A stretch of 64,000 bases of DNA from the NCBI GenBank assembly GCA_036677145.1, contig JAKFFF010000049.1, positions 1-64,000 on the forward strand, written 5' to 3'. This DNA comes from CADEED01 sp036677145 (GTDB lineage Bacteria > Pseudomonadota > Gammaproteobacteria > Steroidobacterales > Steroidobacteraceae). A model generated the notes under the pieces. That model was given only the letters and a program-made list of their open reading frames with translations. It was not told where the DNA came from and did not search any database. Both the position numbers and the translations under genes were made by a program. Positions 1 through 6,861 of this stretch are shown piece by piece (position 1 is the first letter of the stretch; each line of letters begins with the position of its first letter).

Positions 1-144
1 GATCACTGCAAGGCTTCGCTGACTGGGTACAAGGTTCCGAAGCATGTGTACTTCAGGAATGATCTGCCGAAGACGAATGTGGGGAAGATTTTGAGAAGAG
101 CGTTGAGGGATGAGTTGCCTAAGCCACCTGCGGCGGGCTCCTGA
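1..144 (+). CDS. Acyl-CoA ligase (AMP-binding family), C-terminal 47 residues
   Basis: Open frame entering from the left edge and ending with TGA at 142-144. The translation contains GYKVPKHV, then DLPKTNVGKILRR. This is the C-terminal lysine motif (P-K-T-x-x-G-K-I-L-R) of long-chain fatty acid/acyl-CoA synthetases, where the second Lys acts in adenylation. The usual family length is about 500-560 residues, so only the tail is visible. Codons TTG, AGA and AGG are frequent, unlike the GC-rich codon use of most of the window. A different AMP-forming ligase (propionyl- or benzoyl-CoA type) cannot be excluded from the tail alone. Confidence 0.85.
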   Translation, partial: DHCKASLTGYKVPKHVYFRNDLPKTNVGKILRRALRDELPKPPAAGS

Positions 145-177
145 TAATGCCGTCGGGCTAAACAGAACTGGATCCAA

Positions 178-942
178 TTAGACGCGTCTTTTTTTTGTCA
201 TGAGCTTTCGGCGCGACAGTCGAAAGGGCGCATCGTCCATGAATGCGAACGCGTGCGCTCCAGCCACGCAGGTATTTCGACTACCCCGCACGTTCTTTTC
301 GATTCTCGCCTCCAGCCAATCGTCAATCGTTGTTACGAACGTCGTTGCTTGTAGGCGCACAAAGTTTCTAAACGGCTCTGCATGTTTGAACGGCAGATGT
401 TTCACCTTTGATGCTCGTTCAAACAGAACATCAGAATCGTCCTTCGAGTTCATATTTCTATTTACCGTCTCAATGAGCCGGTAGATCCCCTCCGCAAGAT
501 GTACAACAATCTCTTGGGAATGCATTGGTATTCGAGCGTGCGTTTCGGTTGGGAACCATCGACCGCGACGATCACGCTTTATGAGTTTCGTGCGCTTAAG
601 CCGTTCGAAAACCACTCGAAATTCTTCCTTAGGGCAGTGGATGGAGATCAGGCTTTGAAGGCCAGACCGCCCACCCAATGAAAGTCGGCGCGGAGCTCCT
701 GCGTCCGTCAGAAAGCAGGTCTCACGATGCCAAGTGCGAAGAATTTCTCCTAATTTGAGGACATCTAGGTCCGAAGAGATTGACTCAAAGTGGAAATCAT
801 TTGACGCCGAATCGAGCGATGCTTTCACCAAGCGACGCAACTCTTTCTCCGTCGCACCACAGTTAAGTAGGAGGGCAAAAAGGCGCCGCATCACTCGTTC
901 AACCATTTGATGATGCTTAGATAGGTTCTTTGAGCGTTCCAT
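178..942 (-). CDS. DUF6502 family protein (paralogue 1)
   Basis: A 254-residue protein of unknown function. The layout matches the two other paralogues nearby: a helical N-terminus (MERSKNLSKHHQMVERVMRR), a central stretch with LGEILRTWH...F.TDAGAPRRLSLGG, and a C-terminal motif TFVTTIDDWLEA. The pattern W-H-x(n)-F-x-x-x-G-x-P-x-x-L-x-L recurs in all three. The start at 942 is chosen because it leaves a 13-bp gap after the upstream stop (956-958) and has AAAGAGG just before it. An in-frame alternative at 1002 would overlap the upstream gene by 47 bp. It is the last gene of a probable minus-strand operon. The region is visibly less GC-rich than the rest of the window. No catalytic motif is apparent. 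Confidence 0.75.
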   Translation of the reverse strand: MERSKNLSKHHQMVERVMRRLFALLLNCGATEKELRRLVKASLDSASNDFHFESISSDLDVLKLGEILRTWHRETCFLTDAGAPRRLSLGGRSGLQSLISIHCPKEEFRVVFERLKRTKLIKRDRRGRWFPTETHARIPMHSQEIVVHLAEGIYRLIETVNRNMNSKDDSDVLFERASKVKHLPFKHAEPFRNFVRLQATTFVTTIDDWLEARIEKNVRGSRNTCVAGAHAFAFMDDAPFRLSRRKLMTKKRRV

Positions 943-955
943 TGCTGCCTCTTTG

Positions 956-1849
956 CTACTTCTTTCTTCTGGCTTTTCGCTTCGTTGGATCGGTCGTCGC
1001 AACTGCGACTGAAACGGGAATTGTGAATTTGCACTCGGCCTCTGAGCACGTGCTCAATTCCTTGATGCCACCGATTAATGCGTCCCTTTTTGAAGCCAGT
1101 TCGCGAATTGCGGCGTGTGCTTGAGGAAGCGATGAGACGTGAATCGGGATTTGGTGCGCGTTCGACGTCAGCTCGCCGGGTGAGCGCGCCCCTGTAAGGA
1201 GGCGCACCCACGGAGAGATCGCATCCAACGCTTCTACAGTGCGTCGCGAAACACGAACAGCAGATCTGAGCAGGTGAATCTCACCAGACTTGTCTTGCTC
1301 GACTAGTTTGAGGCGTTCCATTTCGGTGAGCATGGCTCTCGCCGGAATATCACCGCTGTATTTCCGCACGAGTCTTACAAATGTGCGCCCCGATCCGTTG
1401 AACGGGAGGACGAGCGGGACACCTCGAGAGTCGACAAACGCCGGGTCTGATATCCATGCTTCCGCTACGCGCAACACGCGATTTTCAGGGTGAGTTCTTG
1501 CAGTTTTGGATTTCCCGCGACTCTTTATCAAGCGAGAGACTTCAATTCGCGTGAGGCCAGTAAGCGCAGCAACTCGAGCGATGTTTGTTTTCTTGCCCTC
1601 GCCGCGTATAAGCGCTTCTGCAGTTTCCACAAATGCATGTTTGGTCAACATGCTTATTCGTGAAATTCCATATCCAGTATCCACCAGCAATGTCGCAATA
1701 CTGGCAATGATTCTTTCCAGTGCAGCGTCCAAGTCTTCGTTCGCTCGAGGTCGACGCGGTATAGCGGAAAGGGAATGCGCGCTCGCACTCGCCTTCTGTT
1801 TCGAGACTGGGGCTGCCATGGCTAAGAGGGAGAATAGCGATACCAACAT
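956..1849 (-). CDS. DUF6502 family protein (paralogue 2)
   Basis: A 297-residue protein of unknown function. The central motif AEAWISDPAFVDSRGVPLVLPFNGSG matches the DUF6502 core seen in the 3060-3917 paralogue (HHWHTDSAFLGPYGVPLELPL). Residues about 85-105 (NIARVAALTGLTRIEVSRLI) look like a helix-turn-helix or winged-helix segment. The other two copies have a weaker equivalent, so DNA or RNA binding is a possibility, not a demonstrated role. The C-terminus is very basic (KRKARRKK). The start is uncertain: the frame opens at 1849, and an internal ATG at 1819 (MAAPVSKQ) is equally plausible because neither has a clear ribosome-binding site. It lies between the repeat protein (115 bp upstream) and paralogue 1 (13 bp downstream), on the same strand. 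Confidence 0.75.
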   Translation of the reverse strand: MLVSLFSLLAMAAPVSKQKASASAHSLSAIPRRPRANEDLDAALERIIASIATLLVDTGYGISRISMLTKHAFVETAEALIRGEGKKTNIARVAALTGLTRIEVSRLIKSRGKSKTARTHPENRVLRVAEAWISDPAFVDSRGVPLVLPFNGSGRTFVRLVRKYSGDIPARAMLTEMERLKLVEQDKSGEIHLLRSAVRVSRRTVEALDAISPWVRLLTGARSPGELTSNAHQIPIHVSSLPQAHAAIRELASKRDALIGGIKELSTCSEAECKFTIPVSVAVATTDPTKRKARRKK

Positions 1850-1964
1850 CGAGTTGGTAACGCGCGTCTCAAGTCGACTGGCGACTAGCGCGTTTTTCGG
1901 TGTTTGCGCGAGAAATGCGACTTGTACGGATCGGCTCTATTTAACGAGCGCTAGCCGAACTCAA

Positions 1965-2882
1965 TCAGTCGACGATTCCCGAGCCGATTGAAGCATTGAC
2001 GGTTACGCCCGATCCAATCGAGGCGTTAGTCACGATGCCCGAACCGATAGAAGCATTGGTGGATCGGCCTGATCCAATCGAAGCATCTGTCGTCACACCA
2101 GAGCCGATCGACGCATTGGTAGTACGGCCTGATCCAATCGAAGCATCAGTCGTCACACCAGAGCCGATCGACGCATTGGTAGTACGGCCTGATCCAATTG
2201 AAGCATCAGTCGTTACACCAGAGCCGATTGACGCATTGGTAGTACGGCCTGATCCAATTGAAGCATCAGTCGTTACACCAGAGCCGATTGACGCATTGGT
2301 GAATACGCCAGAGCCGATCGAGGCGTCAGTCACAATGCCCGAACCGATTGCCGCATCTACCTCTACAAGCTCACGAGAAAGTGTGTTGAGAGATGAGCTG
2401 AGAATCTTCGCGCCGAGTGCCGGCTGAATTCCAACTACCTCAATCAAGTCACCGACATTAGGAAGCCCGAAGGCGGAGTTCACAACGGCTCCCCCAATCG
2501 AGAATTCTCCGACCAGAGGATCAACCTTCGAAACCGACCCTTTCAGGTACACAAGGGTAGATCCCGGCGCATACGCGCCCACTGAGACTGCTTTCAAGCT
2601 GACAAGGTGCACAACATTCGCAGCATTTACCTGGCCTCGTACGGCCACGTACCGAAGGTCAGCGACCGAGCCCGCGGAGCAGACTAACTGCTGCGCCGAT
2701 GCGCTTTCGGCCACAAATGTCACACCGAGAACGCGAATCTTATTTGCTGCGCAATCAACAACTTCTAGAGGCCCAACGGCGGAAAATTCAACTGGTTCAG
2801 CGTGGACCCATGAGGCAGCTGCTAACAACAAGGTTGCTAGCGGGATGGAATTCGAGCGCCTTTGCTTTTCTTTCGTCGCCAA
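1965..2882 (-). CDS. Secreted DUF5666-like protein with C-terminal decapeptide repeats
   Basis: A 305-residue protein with a Sec signal peptide (LLLAAASWVHA, cleavage near residue 28). About 150 residues follow that resemble one or two DUF5666 OB-like modules (VRGQVNAANVVHLVSLKAV; YLKGSVSKVDPLVGEFSIGGAVV). Residues 177-305 are 13 tandem decapeptides of consensus ASIGSGxxT[DN]. The start is TTG at 2882: it is the first start codon after an in-frame TAA and is preceded by AGGGACAGGG. The protein is probably periplasmic or exported. No LPXTG or PEP-CTERM anchor is visible. The flanking DUF6502 genes suggest a functional link. The repeat tract could form a beta-solenoid, which is inference from its 10-residue period and Gly/Ser/Thr content. 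Confidence 0.7.
   Translation of the reverse strand: MATKEKQRRSNSIPLATLLLAAASWVHAEPVEFSAVGPLEVVDCAANKIRVLGVTFVAESASAQQLVCSAGSVADLRYVAVRGQVNAANVVHLVSLKAVSVGAYAPGSTLVYLKGSVSKVDPLVGEFSIGGAVVNSAFGLPNVGDLIEVVGIQPALGAKILSSSLNTLSRELVEVDAAIGSGIVTDASIGSGVFTNASIGSGVTTDASIGSGRTTNASIGSGVTTDASIGSGRTTNASIGSGVTTDASIGSGRTTNASIGSGVTTDASIGSGRSTNASIGSGIVTNASIGSGVTVNASIGSGIVD
1968..2354 (-). repeat. Coding tandem repeat: 13 x 30 bp, central part 60-bp higher-order unit
   Basis: Each 30-bp unit encodes ASIGSG plus four variable residues. Between about 2071 and 2310 the units alternate strictly (VTTD / RTTN), giving four almost identical 60-bp copies that differ at a few third positions. The outer units are more diverged (IVTD, VFTN, IVTN, VTVN). 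This is the usual signature of a recently expanded centre in an older array. All units keep frame, so gain or loss changes protein length by 10 or 20 residues without disrupting it. Confidence 0.95.
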
Positions 2883-3059
2883 GTTCCCTGTCCCTTGTTA
2901 CTCAACCTGCATCAAAGTTCTGAATCCGTGGAATGGATCACAGACTTCTTCGGAAGCCGCCTTCGGCGGCACGGATAAGTTAACAAGAGGGTAAGGAATT
3001 CGTCAAAAGGAAGTCGTGAATCTCCCTTTTTCCGACAGATTTGCGCTAAGGGATTCCCT

Positions 3060-3917
3060 TTACGAAGCTATGGATACGGATTTCTTGAGGTCGATCGGGG
3101 CTTCTGGCCTCGATACGAAGTGAAAAATGCTGACTCCAGTCGCCACTGGATGCGAACTGTTCGCATTTGTGCGGCGCGCAACGTCGGCGAGCCAATCGTC
3201 CACCTCGGCGATGTAGCGTCGTGTTTGTTCTCGAATCAACGCATCAAATTCCGGAAGTAATTCCTCCGGTAGTCCGCCAACCGGAAATACCGTCTGCTCG
3301 AGCCTCTTGGCGGTTTGATTTGGAGTCATGTTGAAATTAAGTGTTGATGCAAGATTTCTCATCGCGCTGCCGAAATGTTCGAGCATCGCAGCGGACAGAG
3401 GCTCGGGCATGACATAGGTACGCGACAAGACTTTGACGTGAGTGTCACCCGATCGTGCCACCATTTTTGCGGCTAACAACTTTTCAAGTGCGTAGTTAGG
3501 GTCGATATTGTGATTTGTCCCGCGGACGACATCTGAGAAGGTGCGTCCTCCCGAACCAGTTAAAGGAAGTTCAAGCGGCACACCATAAGGGCCGAGAAAT
3601 GCAGAGTCCGTGTGCCAATGATGCAATACGGCGGCCAGCGCGACGGCGTCCGTAGGTTTTGGGATGCTGAGCCAATCCTCGCTTTTCAAGAGGCGCTCCA
3701 CGTCTCGTTTTCCCACGCCGCTCAGCACGGAAATCTTTCCAATCGATATTGTTTCGCCCGCGTCGACCGCATCACGAATCATGATTTCTGCGTAGATACC
3801 TCTGAGCATTTCGACAAACTCGTCAAATCGAACGCCCGCGCGAAAGAGAATTTGTACGAGCGGTTTAAGCACGCTCCGCAGGGTATGCACGAGGATCGAA
3901 CGATAGCTTTCGGTCAT
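3060..3917 (-). CDS. DUF6502 family protein (paralogue 3)
   Basis: A 285-residue protein and the most canonical of the three DUF6502 copies: N-terminal LRSVLKPLVQILFRAGVRFDEFVEMLRG, a middle helix-turn-helix-like segment (ISIGKISVLSGVGKRDVERLL, residues about 57-77), the core HHWHTDSAFLGPYGVPLELPLTG, and C-terminal REQTRRYIAEVDDWLAD. The function is unknown. It is the upstream-most gene of the minus-strand group, separated by 177 bp from the repeat protein. That gap holds a small GCCGCC-TTC-GGCGGC hairpin near 2954 and no recognisable gene. Third-position GC is lower than in the flanking housekeeping genes. Confidence 0.8.
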   Translation of the reverse strand: MTESYRSILVHTLRSVLKPLVQILFRAGVRFDEFVEMLRGIYAEIMIRDAVDAGETISIGKISVLSGVGKRDVERLLKSEDWLSIPKPTDAVALAAVLHHWHTDSAFLGPYGVPLELPLTGSGGRTFSDVVRGTNHNIDPNYALEKLLAAKMVARSGDTHVKVLSRTYVMPEPLSAAMLEHFGSAMRNLASTLNFNMTPNQTAKRLEQTVFPVGGLPEELLPEFDALIREQTRRYIAEVDDWLADVARRTNANSSHPVATGVSIFHFVSRPEAPIDLKKSVSIAS

Positions 3918-3990
3918 TTGGATCTCGCGTAATCCAGACTCAGTGAATCAAACGATGACTTTCATACATGTAGGCAGCAGAGGCGCAGCC

Positions 3991-5133
3991 CTATGGCTCA
4001 CCGAGCTTCGTTCGCTCGGTGTAGGCAAACCTATCCGTCATCCCCGCCACATAATCTGCTACCACTCGCGCGCGCGCGGCAATTCCGCCTTCTTCCTCCG
4101 CGCGCTTCACAAGTGATTGATGCTCAGCAGGCAAGCGATTCGGATCCTTCAGATACGCTTCGAACAACGACTTCAGTGTCGAGCGCGCCTCATCCATGAC
4201 GGTCATCACCTTGGGGTGATTGTAGAGCTTCGCGCGCAGAAAACGCTTTAGCTCCTGATGCTCTTCGAGCGCTACATCACTCAAAGAAATGAGCGGGCGC
4301 CCATGCGCGCGAACGGCGTCGATGCTGTCCACTTTCGCGTCCGCGATGTTCTTTTCTGCCTGCACGATCAGATCGCTCACCAGGTAGTCGACCATGCGAC
4401 GGATCGTTTCGTATAACTGTCGGCGGGCGGACACATCGGGATAGCGATCCGCCACTTGCGCGTGGAAACGCTGAAAAACCCGCACATCGCGCAGCTCGTC
4501 CACATCGATCAATCCGGCACGCACTCCATCGTCGACATCATGGTTGTTGTAGGCGATCGCATCGGCCAGGTTCGCAAGCTGCGCCTCGAGGCCGGGTTGT
4601 GCCCGCTTCAGAAATCTTTCGCCAACGTCACCGAGCTTCTTCGCGTTCTGCACGGAACAATGCTTGAGCACGCCTTCGCGGCATTCGAAAGTGAGGTTGA
4701 GACCGGGAAACTCCGCATATCGTTCCTCGAGTTCATCGATGACGCGCAATGACTGCAGGTTGTGCTCGAAGCCACCGTATTCGCGCATGCACTCGTTGAG
4801 CGCGTCCTGTCCCGCGTGTCCGAACGGTGTATGCCCGAGATCGTGTGCGAGGCAGATGGCCTCGGTCAGCGATTCATTCAGCCTGAGCGCGCGGGCGACG
4901 GTGCGGCCGATCTGCGCAACCTCGAGCGAATGCGTGATCCGGGTGCGATAGAGGTCACCCTCATGGTTCACGAACACCTGTGTCTTGTAGACCAGCCGGC
5001 GAAACGCATTCGAATGGATGATTCGGTCGCGATCGCGCTGGAACTCGCTGCGAAAACGCGGTGGCGGCTCGGGGTAACGTCGGCCGCGGCTCTTTTCATC
5101 GTCTGCGGCGTACGACGCAAGCCCGGTGTTCAT
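3991..5133 (-). CDS. dgt: Deoxyguanosinetriphosphate triphosphohydrolase-like protein (dGTPase)
   Basis: A 380-residue HD-domain phosphohydrolase that cleaves dGTP, or dNTPs generally, to the nucleoside and tripolyphosphate. The HD metal site is clear: RITHSLEVAQIGRTVAR supplies the first His, and AICLAHDLGHTPFGHAGQDAL supplies the HD pair and a following His. N-terminal RSEFQRDRDRIIHSNAFRRL is typical of the family. The length fits the short dGTPase type rather than the E. coli 505-residue enzyme. It starts with ATG 3 bp after the aroB stop and is the distal gene of aroK-aroB-dgt. Confidence 0.93.
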   Translation of the reverse strand: MNTGLASYAADDEKSRGRRYPEPPPRFRSEFQRDRDRIIHSNAFRRLVYKTQVFVNHEGDLYRTRITHSLEVAQIGRTVARALRLNESLTEAICLAHDLGHTPFGHAGQDALNECMREYGGFEHNLQSLRVIDELEERYAEFPGLNLTFECREGVLKHCSVQNAKKLGDVGERFLKRAQPGLEAQLANLADAIAYNNHDVDDGVRAGLIDVDELRDVRVFQRFHAQVADRYPDVSARRQLYETIRRMVDYLVSDLIVQAEKNIADAKVDSIDAVRAHGRPLISLSDVALEEHQELKRFLRAKLYNHPKVMTVMDEARSTLKSLFEAYLKDPNRLPAEHQSLVKRAEEEGGIAARARVVADYVAGMTDRFAYTERTKLGEP

Positions 5134-5136
5134 GCC

Positions 5137-6213
5137 TCACCCGCAACGGGTGCGCAGCGTCTCGCGCAACGCGGCATCTTCATAGTCGCCGGTGACAACG
5201 GACTTGCCGATGGCCTTGAGCAGCACGAGGCGGATACGCCCCGCGGCCACCTTCTTGTCGATCTTCATGTTCTCGGCGAGCGTCGCCGCGGAAAGCGCGC
5301 TGACATCGGTGCGCAGGCCGAACTTGCGCAGCACGTTCTCGATGCGCGCGACGTCCGCGGCACTGACCCAGCCGAGGCGCTGTGAGACGTCGGCGGCGAG
5401 CAGCATGCCGGCGCCCACCGCCTCGCCGTGCAGCCAGGTGGTGTAGTTGGTCGCGCTTTCGATGGCGTGACCGAACGTGTGACCGAGATTGAGCAGCGCG
5501 CGATCGCCGCGCTCGTGCTCGTCGCGGGCAACGATCTCGGCCTTGATCTCGCAGGAGCGTTTGATCGCATGTGTCAGTGCGCGGGTGTCGCGCGCGAGCA
5601 GCTTCTCGGCATGGGCTTCGAGCCAGTCGAAGAAATCACGATCGACGATGAGGCCGTACTTGATGACCTCGGCGAGCCCGGCGCGCAACTCGCGATCGGG
5701 CAGCGTCGCCAATGCATTCGTATCCGCGAACACGGCGGCGGGCTGATGGAATGCGCCGATCATGTTCTTGCCGCCGGGGTGATTCACGCCGGTCTTGCCG
5801 CCGACGGACGAATCCACCTGCGCGAGCAACGTGGTGGGCACCTGCACGAATGCGATGCCGCGCTGGTAGCAGGCGGCCGCGAACCCGGACATGTCCCCGA
5901 CGACACCGCCACCCAGCGCCACGACGCAGGCGTCACGCGCGAATCGGTTGGCGATCAGCACGTCCATCATGCGCGAGATATTCGCGAAGGTTTTGTGGAC
6001 CTCGCCATCGGGCAGCACGATTTCGAGGCAGCGGCGCGGCGCCAGCGCCGCGGTGAGCTTGGCAGCGTACAGCGGGCCGACGGTGGTGTTGGTAACGAGC
6101 AGGACGTCGCGAGCCGGGATGACCTTCTCGAATTCGGCGGTGAGCTCCATGGCGCCTGCGCCGATGAAGATCGGATAACTGCGCTTTCCCAGTGCTACGT
6201 CGATGCGTTCCAA
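5137..6213 (-). CDS. aroB: 3-dehydroquinate synthase
   Basis: A 358-residue NAD- and metal-dependent enzyme converting DAHP to 3-dehydroquinate in the shikimate pathway. Visible motifs are the NAD-binding GGGVVGDMSGFAAACYQRG, the PTTLLAQVDSSVGGKTGVNH loop, and metal-binding residues in AEVIKYGLI and NLGHTFGHAIE...HGEAV. I chose the TTG start at 6213. It has GGAG five bases upstream, gives the usual AroB length, and begins exactly where homology starts (LERIDVALGKRSYPI). A longer frame from 6312 would overlap aroK by 77 bp with a low-complexity N-terminus. It lies 22 bp after aroK. Confidence 0.95.
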   Translation of the reverse strand: MERIDVALGKRSYPIFIGAGAMELTAEFEKVIPARDVLLVTNTTVGPLYAAKLTAALAPRRCLEIVLPDGEVHKTFANISRMMDVLIANRFARDACVVALGGGVVGDMSGFAAACYQRGIAFVQVPTTLLAQVDSSVGGKTGVNHPGGKNMIGAFHQPAAVFADTNALATLPDRELRAGLAEVIKYGLIVDRDFFDWLEAHAEKLLARDTRALTHAIKRSCEIKAEIVARDEHERGDRALLNLGHTFGHAIESATNYTTWLHGEAVGAGMLLAADVSQRLGWVSAADVARIENVLRKFGLRTDVSALSAATLAENMKIDKKVAAGRIRLVLLKAIGKSVVTGDYEDAALRETLRTRCG

Positions 6214-6235
6214 GCGTTCTCCAGTATAAGCGGGC

Positions 6236-6775
6236 TCAGGCTTCTTCCTGCGGCTGCCCGGCCCTGAATGCGGCGAAAATGGCCTCGGCGACGGTGTGCA
6301 CCTTGCGTCCATCGGTCGCGATCGTGAAGTCGGCCAGCGATTCGTACAGGGGCGCGCGGATTTCCATGAGCTCGGTGAGCTTGGTGAGCGGATCCACGTC
6401 GTGTAACAGCGGGCGATTGCGCCCCTGCCGGACGCGTTCGGCCTGCTGGTCGAGCGAGGTCTTCAGATAGGCGACGAAACCGCGCTCGCGCAGCGCTGCG
6501 CGGTTCTCGGGCAACAGGATGGCTCCGCCGCCGGTCGCAAGCACGATGGGGCTCTCGCGCGTCAGATCCTCGATGACCTCCCGCTCGCGCTGGCGGAAGC
6601 CCGCCTCGCCTTCGCGCGAGAAGATATAGGAGATGTCGACGCCGGTTCGCGCTTCAATTTCCGCGTCGCTATCGCGAAACGGTGCCCGCAACAACCTGGC
6701 CAGGTGTTTGCCGACGGCGGTCTTGCCCGATCCCATCGGGCCGATCAGGAATACGTTGGTGTTTCGCGTACTCAT
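6236..6775 (-). CDS. aroK: Shikimate kinase
   Basis: A 179-residue P-loop kinase phosphorylating the 3-OH of shikimate with ATP. Walker A is GPMGSGKTAVGK near the N-terminus. The shikimate-binding Asp and Arg are in FRDSDAEIEAR and FRQREREVI. The GGGAILL loop and the LID region RQGRNRPLL are present. First gene of aroK-aroB-dgt. A strong terminator at 6802-6836 separates it from the pil operon, so the group probably has its own promoter, but none is convincing in the 50 bp available. Confidence 0.96.
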   Translation of the reverse strand: MSTRNTNVFLIGPMGSGKTAVGKHLARLLRAPFRDSDAEIEARTGVDISYIFSREGEAGFRQREREVIEDLTRESPIVLATGGGAILLPENRAALRERGFVAYLKTSLDQQAERVRQGRNRPLLHDVDPLTKLTELMEIRAPLYESLADFTIATDGRKVHTVAEAIFAAFRAGQPQEEA

Positions 6776-6801
6776 CGCGCGCGGAGCATAGCGGAAACGA
6801 A

Positions 6802-6836
6802 GCGGCCGCCCGCGTCATGAAGACGGGGGCGGCCGC
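6802..6836 (-). terminator. Transcription terminator downstream of pilQ
   Basis: A long interrupted palindrome: GCGGCCGCCC (6802-6811) pairs with GGGCGGCCGC (6827-6836). The inner arms CGTC/GACG continue the stem after one G-G mismatch, and the loop is ATGAA. On the minus strand it is followed by TTCGTTT, a poor U-tract, so termination may be Rho-assisted. It closes pilMNOPQ before aroK. Confidence 0.75.
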
Positions 6837-6861
6837 GGTCGAACCAATTGCGATAGGCGGA

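Noticed and set aside
1968..2354. 30/60-bp repeats considered as CRISPR or a minisatellite outside genes
   Set aside because: All units are in one open frame, encode a coherent decapeptide and follow a signal-peptide protein.
2953..2970. Hairpin GCCGCC-TTC-GGCGGC as the terminator of the 3060-3917 gene
   Set aside because: The stem is short, with no T-tract on the minus strand and 90 bp from the gene end. The evidence is insufficient.
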